From NCBI GenBank assembly GCA_964465145.1, contig CAYXJR010000099.1, positions 1 through 14,296 of the forward strand: DNA of 14,296 bases, written 5' to 3'. This stretch comes from JAUVKA01 sp964465145. GTDB lineage: Bacteria > Bacteroidota > Bacteroidia > Bacteroidales > UBA12481. The position numbers and the translations under genes were made by a program. The notes beneath the pieces were generated by a model. The model worked only from the letters and a program-made list of their open reading frames with translations. It ran no database searches and was not told the origin of the DNA. This document shows positions 1-6,413 of the stretch, one piece after another (within the stretch, counting starts at the first letter, position 1; each line of letters opens with the position of its first letter).

Positions 1-76
1 TTTTTCTCAGGGATTGTTTTTTTCCCCGTTCCCTGTTCCCTGTTAACCGTTCCCTGTTAACCGTTAACTGTTCCAT
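1..76 (+). repeat. Heptamer array (GTTCCCT/GTTAACC), copy A
   Basis: From base 28 the sequence is a perfectly phased run of seven 7-bp units that are variants of GTTCCCT and GTTAACC (28-34, 35-41, 42-48, 49-55, 56-62, 63-69, 70-76). It is preceded by a T-rich lead-in. Bases 1-55 are identical to 3786-3840. Shorter versions occur at 2426-2453 and 11287-11307. The last unit, GTTCCAT, is already in phase with the mazG-like codons that follow, so array and gene fragment are fused. The repeat probably extends beyond the left edge of the window. Confidence 0.9.
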
Positions 77-343
77 AATACCAAGGACCTGTCGATTGCA
101 TTGGGCATTGAGGCCGCTGAACTCAATGAATTGTTCCTCTGGAAAACCATCGATCAGGCAGAGCACGTTGACAAAGAAAAGATCACCGATGAACTGGCTG
201 ATATTTTCATTTACGGCATCATGCTGGCGCACAAACAGAGGTTCGATATTGAGGAGATCATAATTAATAAGATGAAAAAGAATGGTGAGAAGTACCCGGT
301 AGAGAAGGCCAAGGGGAACGCGACCAAAAATACCGATTTCTGA
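71..343 (+). pseudogene. MazG-like nucleotide pyrophosphohydrolase, 5' end lost
   Basis: The frame is open from base 68 (stop TAA at 65-67) to the TGA at 341-343. From base 71 it reads FHNTKDLSIALGIEAAELNE and then LFLWK, which matches the first helices of the small all-alpha MazG/dCTPase family. These enzymes hydrolyse (d)NTPs to monophosphate plus pyrophosphate. The metal-binding ExxE acids are visible in EAAELNE, and the second motif appears as DELADIFIYG. The C-terminus carries the family-like tail NKMKKNGEKYPVEKAKG. About 20-25 N-terminal residues of the usual 110 or so are missing. Where they should be, there is a heptamer array, joined at the shared bases GTTCC. The first usable start, TTG at 101, would give only 80 residues. 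I read it as a broken gene, although the catalytic core is retained and residual expression cannot be excluded. Confidence 0.75.
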
Positions 344-400
344 TGCTGATTTATAAAGGGACTTTAATGTATAAGAAATTATCCTTCCAAATCAAATTAA

Positions 401-823
401 TTAATTGGACTTTACCATATCAAGTTTTTCAAATAATATGGATTTTTTTTTGTCATCAAGAGTTAACTTGTATAAATTATTTGTTTTAATACAGTTTAGA
501 ACCTTTTTATATAAATGGGATTTGCTTTCATCTGTAATATTTTCAGCACTATCTGGGCCGGTTTTTGGATGAAAAAACATTAAATAGGCATTTTTGTCCT
601 TTAAAAGTAAAAGGAAATAAAATCGATAGCCACCACTACCACGAAGTCTTTTCTTTATATACGGAGACTCATTATTATTGTTAAGTCTTGTTCCAGAATT
701 AAGATTATTGATGGACTTGTTAAAAAAGTAATCTATAATATCTTGTTCAGCAGTCTTGTAAGGCTTCTTTAAATGCAATTTATCAAACTCTACTTTAAAA
801 TCTTCTATACAAAAGATTTCCAT
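401..823 (-). CDS. RelE/HigB-like small protein, candidate toxin of a two-gene module
   Basis: This 140-residue protein is not firmly recognised. Its centre (about residues 55-90) reads IKKRLRGSGGYRFYFLLLLK, followed by a second hydrophobic strand and FFHPKTG. A basic patch with a GGYRFYF strand, then a hydrophobic strand ending in a lysine-bearing turn, is the layout of the RelE/HigB/ParE beta-sheet core. The last 40 residues look helical and basic. The start ATG (821-823) directly follows the stop TAG of the upstream gene with no spacer, which suggests translational coupling. The upstream-regulator, downstream-basic-protein order is that of many type II toxin-antitoxin pairs. Length exceeds the 85-110 residues usual for RelE, with an extra helical N-terminus. 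The toxin role is inferred from shape and context only; a phage- or restriction-related small protein remains possible. Confidence 0.6.
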   Translation of the reverse strand: MEIFCIEDFKVEFDKLHLKKPYKTAEQDIIDYFFNKSINNLNSGTRLNNNNESPYIKKRLRGSGGYRFYFLLLLKDKNAYLMFFHPKTGPDSAENITDESKSHLYKKVLNCIKTNNLYKLTLDDKKKSILFEKLDMVKSN

Positions 824-1288
824 CTAGATAAGGGATAGCAGTTTGGTAGTTTCCTTAAATTCAGGGATTTCTGGAAGGAAGAAGAAAACCGACTCTAAAT
901 CTTGATAAACCTCTTTCAGTTCATCAATGGCACTTTTAAAGGTTTTAATTTCTTCTTTTGCAATTCCTCTTTGTCTCAAGAAAGACATAGAAACATATTG
1001 TCTTACAAATGATGACCTTAAATCTTTTATGGCAGAAATTAAATCATTGATCATCCTAACGCATTCATCATCTAAATCGTTATACCAGGTTATTTTATCA
1101 ATGCTATCTATTAATAAGAAAACCTTTTCTGTTTTAGCATTTATAGAATTTTTGAAATCTAAAATTGCATCGAGAAAAGCATTCATCTTTTCTTGATCCA
1201 TAAAAGGACTTCTTTTTTCACTATATGAAAAATCTCTGACACTTGTAAAAGTGTCCTTGATTTCTGATTTATGAGCTAAACATTCCAT
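824..1288 (-). CDS. Helical protein of unknown function, candidate antitoxin
   Basis: A 154-residue protein with no family I recognise. It is predicted almost entirely helical with alternating charged residues (for example FLDAILDFKNSINAKTEK and AIDELKEVYQDLESVFF). It has no signal peptide, membrane span or obvious helix-turn-helix. Around residues 94-102 is a short basic stretch, RQYVSMSFLRQR. The gene is first in a two-gene minus-strand unit and ends exactly where the next gene begins. A TAnnTTTG box lies about 40 bases upstream, and a 9-bp inverted repeat covers the start codon, as expected for autoregulation. An internal ATG at residue 30 (MDQEKMNAF) is an alternative start, but the promoter and operator positions favour the first one. 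If the downstream protein is a toxin, this would be its neutralising partner, but it does not resemble a standard RHH, AbrB or XRE antitoxin. Confidence 0.55.
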   Translation of the reverse strand: MECLAHKSEIKDTFTSVRDFSYSEKRSPFMDQEKMNAFLDAILDFKNSINAKTEKVFLLIDSIDKITWYNDLDDECVRMINDLISAIKDLRSSFVRQYVSMSFLRQRGIAKEEIKTFKSAIDELKEVYQDLESVFFFLPEIPEFKETTKLLSLI

Positions 1289-1305
1289 AATAAGAGTCTT
1301 ATTAT
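1287..1305. promoter_or_regulatory. 9-bp perfect inverted repeat over the start codon (candidate operator)
   Basis: ATAATAAGA at 1287-1295 and TCTTATTAT at 1297-1305 are exact reverse complements separated by one base. The repeat overlaps the start codon of the minus-strand gene at 1288. A one-base spacer cannot form an RNA hairpin loop without melting several pairs, so a bound dimeric protein is more plausible. The position between the promoter box and coding sequence suits autorepression of the two-gene unit. Confidence 0.5.
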
Positions 1306-1327
1306 TTTTATGTTAAGTTATTCACCT

Positions 1328-1335
1328 CAAATATA
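1328..1335 (-). promoter_or_regulatory. Bacteroidota -7 promoter box TATATTTG
   Basis: Read on the minus strand, this octamer is TATATTTG, matching the Bacteroidota -7 consensus TAnnTTTG. It lies about 40 bases upstream of the 154-residue gene's start, giving a short leader that contains the inverted repeat. I see no convincing -33 TTTG at the expected distance. Confidence 0.4.
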
Positions 1336-1544
1336 ACTTTACAATCATTTGATTTATAATAACCCTTCAATAATCAAACCAAAATTAATATTAAATATAT
1401 TTCGCACCACCAGAATCTTCTTTGCCTACATATTTTTAGAAATGGATAAAATCTAATGATTCAAATAATAAAGTAAAAGTATTAAAAAATGGTATAAGTC
1501 AAACAAATTGTATGGCCAATCACTTTTTAAATCTAACTAAAGCC
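1336..1544. other. AT-rich intergenic region, no gene seen
   Basis: This very AT-rich stretch separates the leftward two-gene unit from the insertion-sequence remnant. No reading frame, RNA fold or repeat stood out on either strand. Confidence 0.5.
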
Positions 1545-1675
1545 TGTCCCATAAATAGGGTGGTTTAGAAGTAGACGATTTGTTTAACTTTAAAGATGTA
1601 ATTATGAAGAAATCGAGATTTACAGAGACCCAGATCACCAAGATTCTGAAGGATTATGAAGCTGGCCATACGCCA
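1545..1675 (+). mobile_element. IS3-family insertion sequence remnant, left end only
   Basis: From ATG 1604 the frame encodes MKKSRFTETQITKILKDYEA, which is the characteristic start of the IS3-family OrfA transposase (helix-turn-helix subunit). Upstream at 1545, TGTCCCATAAATAGGGTGG has the TG start and form of an IS3-type terminal inverted repeat, about 60 bases before the start codon as in intact elements. After about 24 codons similarity ends abruptly, and neither the rest of orfA, orfB nor the right end is present. It is therefore a dead fragment. The boundary at 1675 is where OrfA resemblance stops, not a sequenced terminus. Confidence 0.65.
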
Positions 1676-1996
1676 ACAATCCACTGGGATAGTATTCTTC
1701 AGCCAATGAAGCTATGCAATCTATGGGTACTTGACCAGGGAGCAGGATTTGACGGTAAACTAACGCTTATGAATATGGATAATCATAAATACTGGCAATC
1801 AGACCAGGTTACTCAAATTTACCATAGATCAAGTTTGCGGTGATCTCTCCACCAGCAAATACACCTTGATTTTTGCCCTGGATGCCCCAATGAACATCTG
1901 GAAGAAGTCCTTCCGCTGAAGTGGGGCCGTGCTGAGTCATGCATTAGTCATATTGAAAATATTATTCTTGATTCTTTAGTCTTGTATCTTGCCACG
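1676..1996. other. Unassigned gene fragments
   Basis: No intact gene. On the plus strand the transposase frame continues to 1843 with an unfamiliar peptide containing LWVLDQGAGFDGKLTLMNMD. A second plus-strand frame then reads FTIDQVCGDLSTSKYTLIFA and on to a TGA near 1920. The opposite strand is also open for 43 codons at 1809-1940 (MTQHGPTSAEGLLPDVHWGI...). These look like remains of one or two frameshifted genes, but I recognise no family and cannot decide the coding strand. Confidence 0.35.
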
Positions 1997-2269
1997 CTAG
2001 TGCCCGGGATATTTCTCCCACCACTCCTTATTGGGATCATCCATATCCCCTTTGCAGCCTGTTGCCAGGTCATCGCCTACCTGGCGGACAATATTTTCGG
2101 CATGGAGGTGTGATTCCCTGGGTAATCAGCCATCGGAGGTAGGATTGGTGGGGCCATATCTGGCTCTTATGCTGTCAATCGACATAAACTCCACTCCAGC
2201 TCCGATTGCATCACCGATTGCGCCTCCGAGGAGGGAGGGGGTTTGTCCTTGAGTAGGCGTCTTTTGCAC
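1997..2269 (-). pseudogene. ADP-ribosylglycohydrolase remnant: both ends kept, middle deleted
   Basis: Reading leftward from about 2269, the frame gives LLGGAIGDAIGAGVEFMSID followed by SIRARYGP, the N-terminal signature of the ADP-ribosylglycohydrolase (ADP-ribosyl hydrolase) family. These enzymes remove ADP-ribose from proteins or nucleic acids. Eight residues after SIRARYGP comes an in-frame TGA. The same frame then continues with LPRESHLHAENIVRQVGDDL and ends EWWEKYPGH at the TAG 1997-1999. That second part resembles the family's C-terminal helix (P..WL..LE..DIV.Q..DDL) with an acidic tail. The roughly 200 residues between, carrying the metal-binding motifs, are absent, so the product cannot be active. 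A GTG at 2267-2269 is a possible start. The retention of both termini in one frame is unusual and recurs for mazG and higB in this window. Confidence 0.65.
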
Positions 2270-2335
2270 TGGTTTGTTTAATAAGATATTGGGTGCTTAA
2301 AGTTACTGATTATTTAATGTACTGAAATGCTGATT

Positions 2336-2402
2336 TGCCCGTAGGGCATTAATAGTTGTAGCAACATGATAAGCGCCCCTGATTTTTATACTCCGTGGGA
2401 GT
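2336..2402. repeat. Two-hairpin REP-like element, copy 1
   Basis: Hairpin one is TGCCC-GTA-GGGCA (2336-2348) and hairpin two is ACTCC-GTG-GGAGT (2390-2402). They are separated by about 41 bases that include TAGTTGTAGCAACA and a GATTTTT run. A second copy in the same orientation is at 3118-3184, with the same order and spacing. The form matches short palindromic intergenic repeats common in Bacteroidota. A structure this small with no coding content is presumably mobilised in trans. Confidence 0.75.
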
Positions 2403-2410
2403 TATACAGG

Positions 2411-2460
2411 TTATTTTTTTTCCCCGTTCCCTGTTAACCATTAACTGTTCCCTTTCGATA
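2411..2460 (+). repeat. Heptamer array, copy B
   Basis: A T-rich lead-in and CCCC are followed by four phased 7-bp units (2426-2453) of the GTTCCCT/GTTAACC type, then TTCGATAGTTTTTAAAAT. That is the same order and flank as copy C at 3786. Unlike copies C and D, no mini-mazG reading frame follows; the sequence diverges after about base 2470. Confidence 0.8.
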
Positions 2461-2573
2461 GTTTTTAAAATCAAATTGGATAAAGATGGTTCAGGAATTA
2501 ATTCGATTATTTCACCACATCATTCTCAATATCATACGGCAATACCTTCAAATGGAATTGATTTCAATACAAA

Positions 2574-2675
2574 ATGATCCATCATTCCGGCAAAGATTAC
2601 TGGCTGATGAATCTCCCCTATTACCTGGGCACAAGGATTCCGGATTATATCGAATGGTTTGTCGGGGAATATTAA
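2574..2675 (+). CDS. 33-codon reading frame, possible gene fragment
   Basis: ATG 2574 to TAA 2673 encodes MIHHSGKDYWLMNLPYYLGT, then RIPDYIEWFVGEY. Its aromatic-rich, protein-like composition suggests the C-terminal piece of a former gene rather than random sequence, but I do not recognise it. A TGA lies in frame shortly upstream. It converges on the DUF3024-like gene. The opposite strand is also open here, so coding status is uncertain. Confidence 0.25.
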   Translation: MIHHSGKDYWLMNLPYYLGTRIPDYIEWFVGEY

Positions 2676-2709
2676 AGGTGAGTTGCTGGTTGCAAGTTGT
2701 TGGTTAGAA

Positions 2710-3057
2710 TTATCCCCAGAAGCAGTGATAGTTATCCTTATCAACTTCCCTGAGGAAGGCATCGAAGGAGTTTACAACTGGTTTTGGATCATATGGATAC
2801 CATTTCAGGTTCCCTCTCATCCAATAGATTTTCCATTTATTTGAGGACTGGACAAAAATTGTTTTTGCTATAGGGGAATGAATTATTCTACTGGGGTCAG
2901 CGTAAGATGGCCGGATTTCATGAACAATGATTGTCTGATCTTTAATATCCATCCCAAGGTCCACCTTATCCCTTATCTCAACCGGGGGCCTGCGTTTCAT
3001 CAGTAATCCTTCCCAGCTGAATTTTATTTTTTCGAGTTGTTGTTGAGTGAATGCCAT
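2710..3057 (-). CDS. DUF3024-like protein
   Basis: A 115-residue protein from the ATG at 3055-3057 (MAFTQQQLEKIKFSW). Its middle contains KRRPPVEIRDKVDLG and VHEIRPSYADPS, then KWKIYWMRGNLKWYPYDP, ending DNYHCFWG. This arrangement matches my memory of the DUF3024 family (small bacterial proteins of unknown role). The pattern is a leading helix, a basic RPP turn, an EIRP strand with Trp/Tyr, a WRIYWMRADLKWHRYDP-like strand pair and an aromatic end. Starting 33 bases earlier would add 11 residues that do not fit the family start, so I chose the internal ATG. No partner gene is evident; it is bracketed by two copies of a two-hairpin repeat in the same orientation. Function is unknown. Confidence 0.7.
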   Translation of the reverse strand: MAFTQQQLEKIKFSWEGLLMKRRPPVEIRDKVDLGMDIKDQTIIVHEIRPSYADPSRIIHSPIAKTIFVQSSNKWKIYWMRGNLKWYPYDPKPVVNSFDAFLREVDKDNYHCFWG

Positions 3058-3117
3058 GGTTTTTAAATGAAAAATATTCCTCTTATTCAAATATAGTGAT
3101 TTGCCCTGCCTTATTTT

Positions 3118-3184
3118 TGCCCGTAGGGCATAAACAGTTATAGCAACAGAATAACCAAATCTGATTTTTTTACTCCGTAGGTGT
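3118..3184. repeat. Two-hairpin REP-like element, copy 2
   Basis: TGCCC-GTA-GGGCA (3118-3130) is identical to hairpin one of copy 1. ACTCC-GTA-GGTGT (3172-3184) is hairpin two with one G.T-type imperfection. The spacer again contains a TATAGCAACA stretch and a GATTTTTT run. Its right end touches the TAA (3184-3186) of the UDG-like gene, so it may also act as a 3' end stabiliser or weak terminator for that gene. Confidence 0.75.
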
Positions 3185-3750
3185 TAGACAAAAAATTGAG
3201 ACCATTCATGTTGTTTAGCCTTGCTGTAAACCCTTGATGTCGTAATCAGACATTTAAAATCGATCTCCTTAGAAAGACAATATTTCTCAATTTCTAGAAC
3301 CTTTTTCCAGATATTTGGGACATTTGAAAAAGTTTTGCGGGTGAAGCAAGCTTTTCTAAGGTTTTTCAGCTTTTCCATTTCTGATATTACATCTTTCCAC
3401 TGGATAACCAGGTTATCAATGTAATCATCATTATAATTTGCCTCCATTCCTTCTTCTACATTTACCTCAGCGATCAGGTCGATAAAATCGATTTTATGTA
3501 TGTTCATAAATTCCAGTTTATCTTCCCTGGAAGCATTTTTCAGGTCCGGCTTGCCAAAGGCCATGGGCAGCAATCTCCAGAGGTAGTTTTGTCTCCTTCC
3601 GTAGAAAAAATCCGCTGTATTCTCCGGAGTACCAGGATTGAAAGTTCCGATGATGAGGGTTTCCGTGTCCGGGTGGATTGGGTGGGAGGATGATATGTGT
3701 TTGACTACTGGCATTGGTGCGGTTTGAATTTTGAGAGTTTCCGGTTGCAA
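3184..3750 (-). CDS. Uracil-DNA-glycosylase-superfamily protein
   Basis: A 188-residue protein. Residues 31-52 read TLIIGTFNPGTPENTADFFY then GR, which corresponds to the UDG-superfamily motif 1 (GxNPG-like, here GTFNPG at 35-40) and the following FFYG.R segment. It is followed by NYLWRLLPMAFG (55-66), as in Mug/TDG-like and uncharacterised Bacteroidota UDG-type proteins. Such enzymes flip and excise uracil or mismatched thymine from DNA. The family's second motif near the C-terminus should be a short loop entering the minor groove; here the candidate is CLITTSRVYSKAKQHEW. No canonical active-site Asp/Asn after motif 1 can be assigned with confidence, so catalytic competence is unclear. The gene stands alone, with repeats at both ends. 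Met13 is an alternative start. Confidence 0.6.
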   Translation of the reverse strand: MQPETLKIQTAPMPVVKHISSSHPIHPDTETLIIGTFNPGTPENTADFFYGRRQNYLWRLLPMAFGKPDLKNASREDKLEFMNIHKIDFIDLIAEVNVEEGMEANYNDDYIDNLVIQWKDVISEMEKLKNLRKACFTRKTFSNVPNIWKKVLEIEKYCLSKEIDFKCLITTSRVYSKAKQHEWSQFFV

Positions 3751-3785
3751 GTTATTAAAAGTAAGAATGGTTTATTTAACTCATA

Positions 3786-3894
3786 TTTTTCTCAGGGATT
3801 GTTTTTTTCCCCGTTCCCTGTTCCCTGTTAACCGTTCCCTTTCGATTGTTTTTGAAATGGATTATTTACCTTCAAATCCTAAACAGTCGACATC
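3786..3894 (+). repeat. Heptamer array and leader of mini-mazG unit, copy C
   Basis: Bases 3786-3840 are identical to window bases 1-55 and contain four phased 7-bp units (3813-3840). The following leader runs to the mini-mazG start codon at 3895 and resembles the leader of copy D upstream of 11362. Both share TTACCTTCA, AAACA and TCGA elements in the same order. Confidence 0.85.
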
Positions 3895-4092
3895 ATGTCC
3901 GACATCAAAAAACTAAACGGCTACATCATAAACAAGATGAAAAAGAATGGAGAGAAATACCCGGTGGAGAAGGCCAAGGGGAAGGATGACTTTGGCAAAC
4001 TCCCTGACCAGAGTTTATTTTTCCATGCAGCATTTTTTATATTTCAATCCGCTACCGCAAGGACAGGGATCATTGCGGCCGATTTTTTCTGA
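3895..4092 (+). pseudogene. Mini-mazG: mazG start fused in frame to mazG end, copy C
   Basis: The first 29 codons (to 3981) read MSDIKKLNGYIINKMKKNGE followed by KYPVEKAKG. MSDIKKL.GYI is the N-terminus of the small MazG-like pyrophosphohydrolase, and INKMKKNGEKYPVEKAKG is its C-terminus as seen at 256-315. The catalytic middle, about 70 codons, is missing, yet the frame is preserved. The junction lies at the bases ATCATAA. Beyond 3981 the frame runs without its own stop into the antisense of the SEC-C gene and ends at 4092, so a translated product would be a 65-residue chimera. It cannot be a pyrophosphohydrolase. An almost identical join is found at 11362. Confidence 0.7.
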
Positions 4093-5895
4093 TTTTACAA
4101 CTGACTGCTGTATATGCTTGTCATGAGAATAATTCTGCCCCTTAATTTCATCTTCAAAACGCTTATCCGCATCAAAAATATCATTGGGAAAAATATGTAT
4201 TAATTCCTCATATCGTTGTTCAATGCTCAGTATTTTTCTCTTTGGGTCAACAAGGTTTGGTTCTTTAATCAAGGACTCTATCACTTCATAGGCTCCTGCT
4301 ATACCGGGATTAACGTATTCCATTTCAAATAAATCCTTGATATCAGGTAATAGCTCAACAGCTTTTAAATTCAAAATGCTATCAACAAACAATCCATTAA
4401 AATCAGGGCTAAAGCCTTCATCGTCGGGAGTCCAAGATTTTTGATATTGCAAAACCGCTTTAAACCAGTCTACTACATCAACCTTCCTTTCAGGTTCATG
4501 CCATGCAATCTGTTCCACAGCATCTGATATAACACTCCGGCAATATGTATCTGTTTCCCTGTCCTTCATAAAATCGAGCAGCAGGTCAAGCCGGTTCCTT
4601 CCCAGCTTATAGATAACTTCCCAAACAGCATCTGTTAATATATCTCCCAACCAGTATTCCAGCCAGGAGTCATTCATCTTGAGAATTTTAAGAACAAGAG
4701 GCAAACTTTCTGTTGCTTTGAGTTCTGCCAGGAAGAAAAGTGCATGTATTACAAATTCTGATGGTATCTCCGCGGAAGATTTTTCAATATTCTCCACCAG
4801 GGAGGCATGATTTTTTGCAGCATCCTTCAAAACAATCTCCAGATCCTGTATAAGTTGTTTTCTTGGAGCGCCGAGTATTTTTTTGATTAATTCAGGTTCT
4901 ATATCAATGCCGTATATATACAGGAAATTGGTTTCTTCAAGCCTTATCGGTTCAAGTTCTGTATCATCCCAGGGCGATATTATTTGATCAGAGAAGGGGT
5001 TTCCCTCTTCGTTGAAATCATCGGGGAAATCTTCGTCAAAGTCATCATCTTCATCATCATCCCAGTACATATGTTGGGTCTCTTCATTAATTTTATCCCA
5101 ATACCAGGCATGTCTATCCGTTAGGGGCATCAGTTTTTTCATGATTCTTGCGGAATTGGTCTCTTTCATTTCCGAAAAGATCCTCTCAGTTTCATTGAAA
5201 TCCCCCAGAACATCCAGTTCCATCAGCTTAAGGTCAAATACCTGTTTGATCAATGGCAGGTTTTCTGTATCACCTAGATCTGCCAGATCCCAGACGATAG
5301 TTCCCATATGATCTCTGTCGCGTGTGGATTGTGAATTGCGCTGTTCAATATATTGTTTAATCTGCCTGGTAATTATTTCTATTATTTCCTGTCGGAATGA
5401 CGGATAATGCAGGGCTTGTTGAACTAGTGTATCTCCAACAATATCGCGAGCCAGATTAGGAGTATTTGGATCCTTAATAAATTGTTCTATCTGGTCGAGA
5501 TGATTTTTGCCAATATGAATGCCTGGTTCCCATAACAAATCCAGGTTTTCATCTTCGAACCAGAAATTATTCCAATCTGAATTTTGTTTCAATACCTCCA
5601 ACAGAAGAGGCAGGCTTCCTTCTGACTCAACCTCTCCCAGAACCAGTAAAGCCATTATAAGGAAATCCGGATCAATAAATTCGACTGTATCAAAGCTTGT
5701 CATCAATTTCTCATAAACAGCATGATTATCTATGGCATCCCTGATCAATAATTCCATATCATGGATAATCTTGTCGCGAGGCTCACTTAGAAGCTTTTCA
5801 ATATCCTCATAATCCATGTCTAATCCATCGTAATACACCCAGTAAGAGGCCTCAAGCTGAAGCTGTTGTTCGATATTATCAGTATGTGTACTCAT
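4015..5895 (-). CDS. Duplicated DUF1186-like helical domain protein with SEC-C zinc motif
   Basis: A 626-residue soluble protein. Two related helical blocks occupy about residues 17-250 and 322-555. Both begin with a YxxYGxDxx..I.KLL..PR..LI.D-type segment, followed by HA, then EFxxxALxxLxE.....SLPLLLxxLK....W. They resemble DUF1186/HEAT-like repeats. A very acidic linker (278-312, including WDDDEDDDFDEDF) separates them. The last 21 residues, GRNDPCPCGSGLKYKKCC, form a SEC-C zinc motif with Cys611, Cys613, Cys622 and Cys623, as at the end of SecA and many regulatory or scaffold proteins. This suggests a protein-protein adaptor; no catalytic motif is seen. The gene is last in the leftward sbcD-sbcC cluster, 45 bp after its neighbour, so it is probably co-transcribed. 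The DUF1186 label is my best match, the SEC-C motif is certain. Confidence 0.75.
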   Translation of the reverse strand: MSTHTDNIEQQLQLEASYWVYYDGLDMDYEDIEKLLSEPRDKIIHDMELLIRDAIDNHAVYEKLMTSFDTVEFIDPDFLIMALLVLGEVESEGSLPLLLEVLKQNSDWNNFWFEDENLDLLWEPGIHIGKNHLDQIEQFIKDPNTPNLARDIVGDTLVQQALHYPSFRQEIIEIITRQIKQYIEQRNSQSTRDRDHMGTIVWDLADLGDTENLPLIKQVFDLKLMELDVLGDFNETERIFSEMKETNSARIMKKLMPLTDRHAWYWDKINEETQHMYWDDDEDDDFDEDFPDDFNEEGNPFSDQIISPWDDTELEPIRLEETNFLYIYGIDIEPELIKKILGAPRKQLIQDLEIVLKDAAKNHASLVENIEKSSAEIPSEFVIHALFFLAELKATESLPLVLKILKMNDSWLEYWLGDILTDAVWEVIYKLGRNRLDLLLDFMKDRETDTYCRSVISDAVEQIAWHEPERKVDVVDWFKAVLQYQKSWTPDDEGFSPDFNGLFVDSILNLKAVELLPDIKDLFEMEYVNPGIAGAYEVIESLIKEPNLVDPKRKILSIEQRYEELIHIFPNDIFDADKRFEDEIKGQNYSHDKHIQQSVVKSEKIGRNDPCPCGSGLKYKKCCMEK

Positions 5896-5940
5896 GAAAG
5901 CAATATTTTGGTTTTTTAGATATAGGTTCCAAAGTGCATC

Positions 5941-6333
5941 TCAGGATTTAAGAACCTTCTTAATTGTTTCAACTGTAAATTTATAGGTCTTGTCGTTTTC
6001 CTTGCAAAGGGCTATTACAGGATACTTTGTATTTCGTGTTTCCAGTTTGATGATAGTAAAACTTAAACCTCCGGATTCAAACTTTCTATTGATGAAATCC
6101 GGTGGCAAGCCATTGATTTGAGCAAAATACTCAGCTTCGTGATATTTAAAATCATTTTCAATCTCATTGGCTATTTTTCCCTCCACTTTTGTTGTGAATG
6201 AAAATGCATTGTATCGCGTAGCCCCCAGACTTAAACTTGTCAGATTATACTTTTTCCTGATCTGGTCTAAAGCATCTTGTATCTCTTTGAGAATTAGATC
6301 CAATTCCTTGCTTCCAACTCTTTGTTTTTCCAT
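5941..6333 (-). CDS. Phage-type small protein of unknown function
   Basis: A 130-residue cytoplasmic protein. The N-terminus is a helix (LDLILKEIQDALDQIRKKYN). Then come LSLGATRYNAFSFTTKVEGK, a helical segment with FKYHAEYFAQINGLPPDF, and a beta-rich end with GGLSFTIIKLETRNTKYPVI. I recognise the general pattern from prophage-encoded hypothetical proteins. They share a helix, LxLGxxRYS..xFTxK, an F..HA..xGLxP.dfg..F segment, and a G..Y.I.GL..R..KYPV end followed by YKFTVE.V. Function is unknown. Its position, 80 bp after sbcC and 45 bp before the SEC-C gene on the same strand, is unusual for a phage gene and hints at co-transcription. The start ATG at 6331-6333 precedes the conserved helix with no better alternative. 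Confidence 0.65.
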   Translation of the reverse strand: MEKQRVGSKELDLILKEIQDALDQIRKKYNLTSLSLGATRYNAFSFTTKVEGKIANEIENDFKYHEAEYFAQINGLPPDFINRKFESGGLSFTIIKLETRNTKYPVIALCKENDKTYKFTVETIKKVLKS

Positions 6334-6413
6334 AGGAGAAATATTATTGATCGTAGCGGCTATATTAAGGGGAAAGTTATCACTATTGGATCATTTTTCA
6401 AACTTTTTTCAGT

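Noticed and set aside
1..76. CRISPR array
   Set aside because: The repeated units are 7 bp, contiguous and without spacers; the 8-bp arrays at 11475 and 12531 fail for the same reason, and no cas gene is present.
927..1196. 89-codon plus-strand frame
   Set aside because: Antisense to the 154-residue gene, which has promoter, operator-like repeat and coupling to its neighbour.
1809..1940. 43-codon minus-strand frame MTQHGPTSAEGLLPDV...
   Set aside because: The opposite strand is equally open and no family could be recognised, so it is described only as an unassigned fragment.
2532..2762. 76-codon minus-strand frame overlapping the end of the DUF3024-like gene
   Set aside because: It overlaps a better-supported gene in another frame and the plus-strand fragment at 2574, with no recognisable family pattern.
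5012..5311. Plus-strand frame rich in serine (KSSSKSSSSSSSQ)
   Set aside because: It is the antisense of the acidic linker in the SEC-C protein; the minus-strand gene has recognisable domains.
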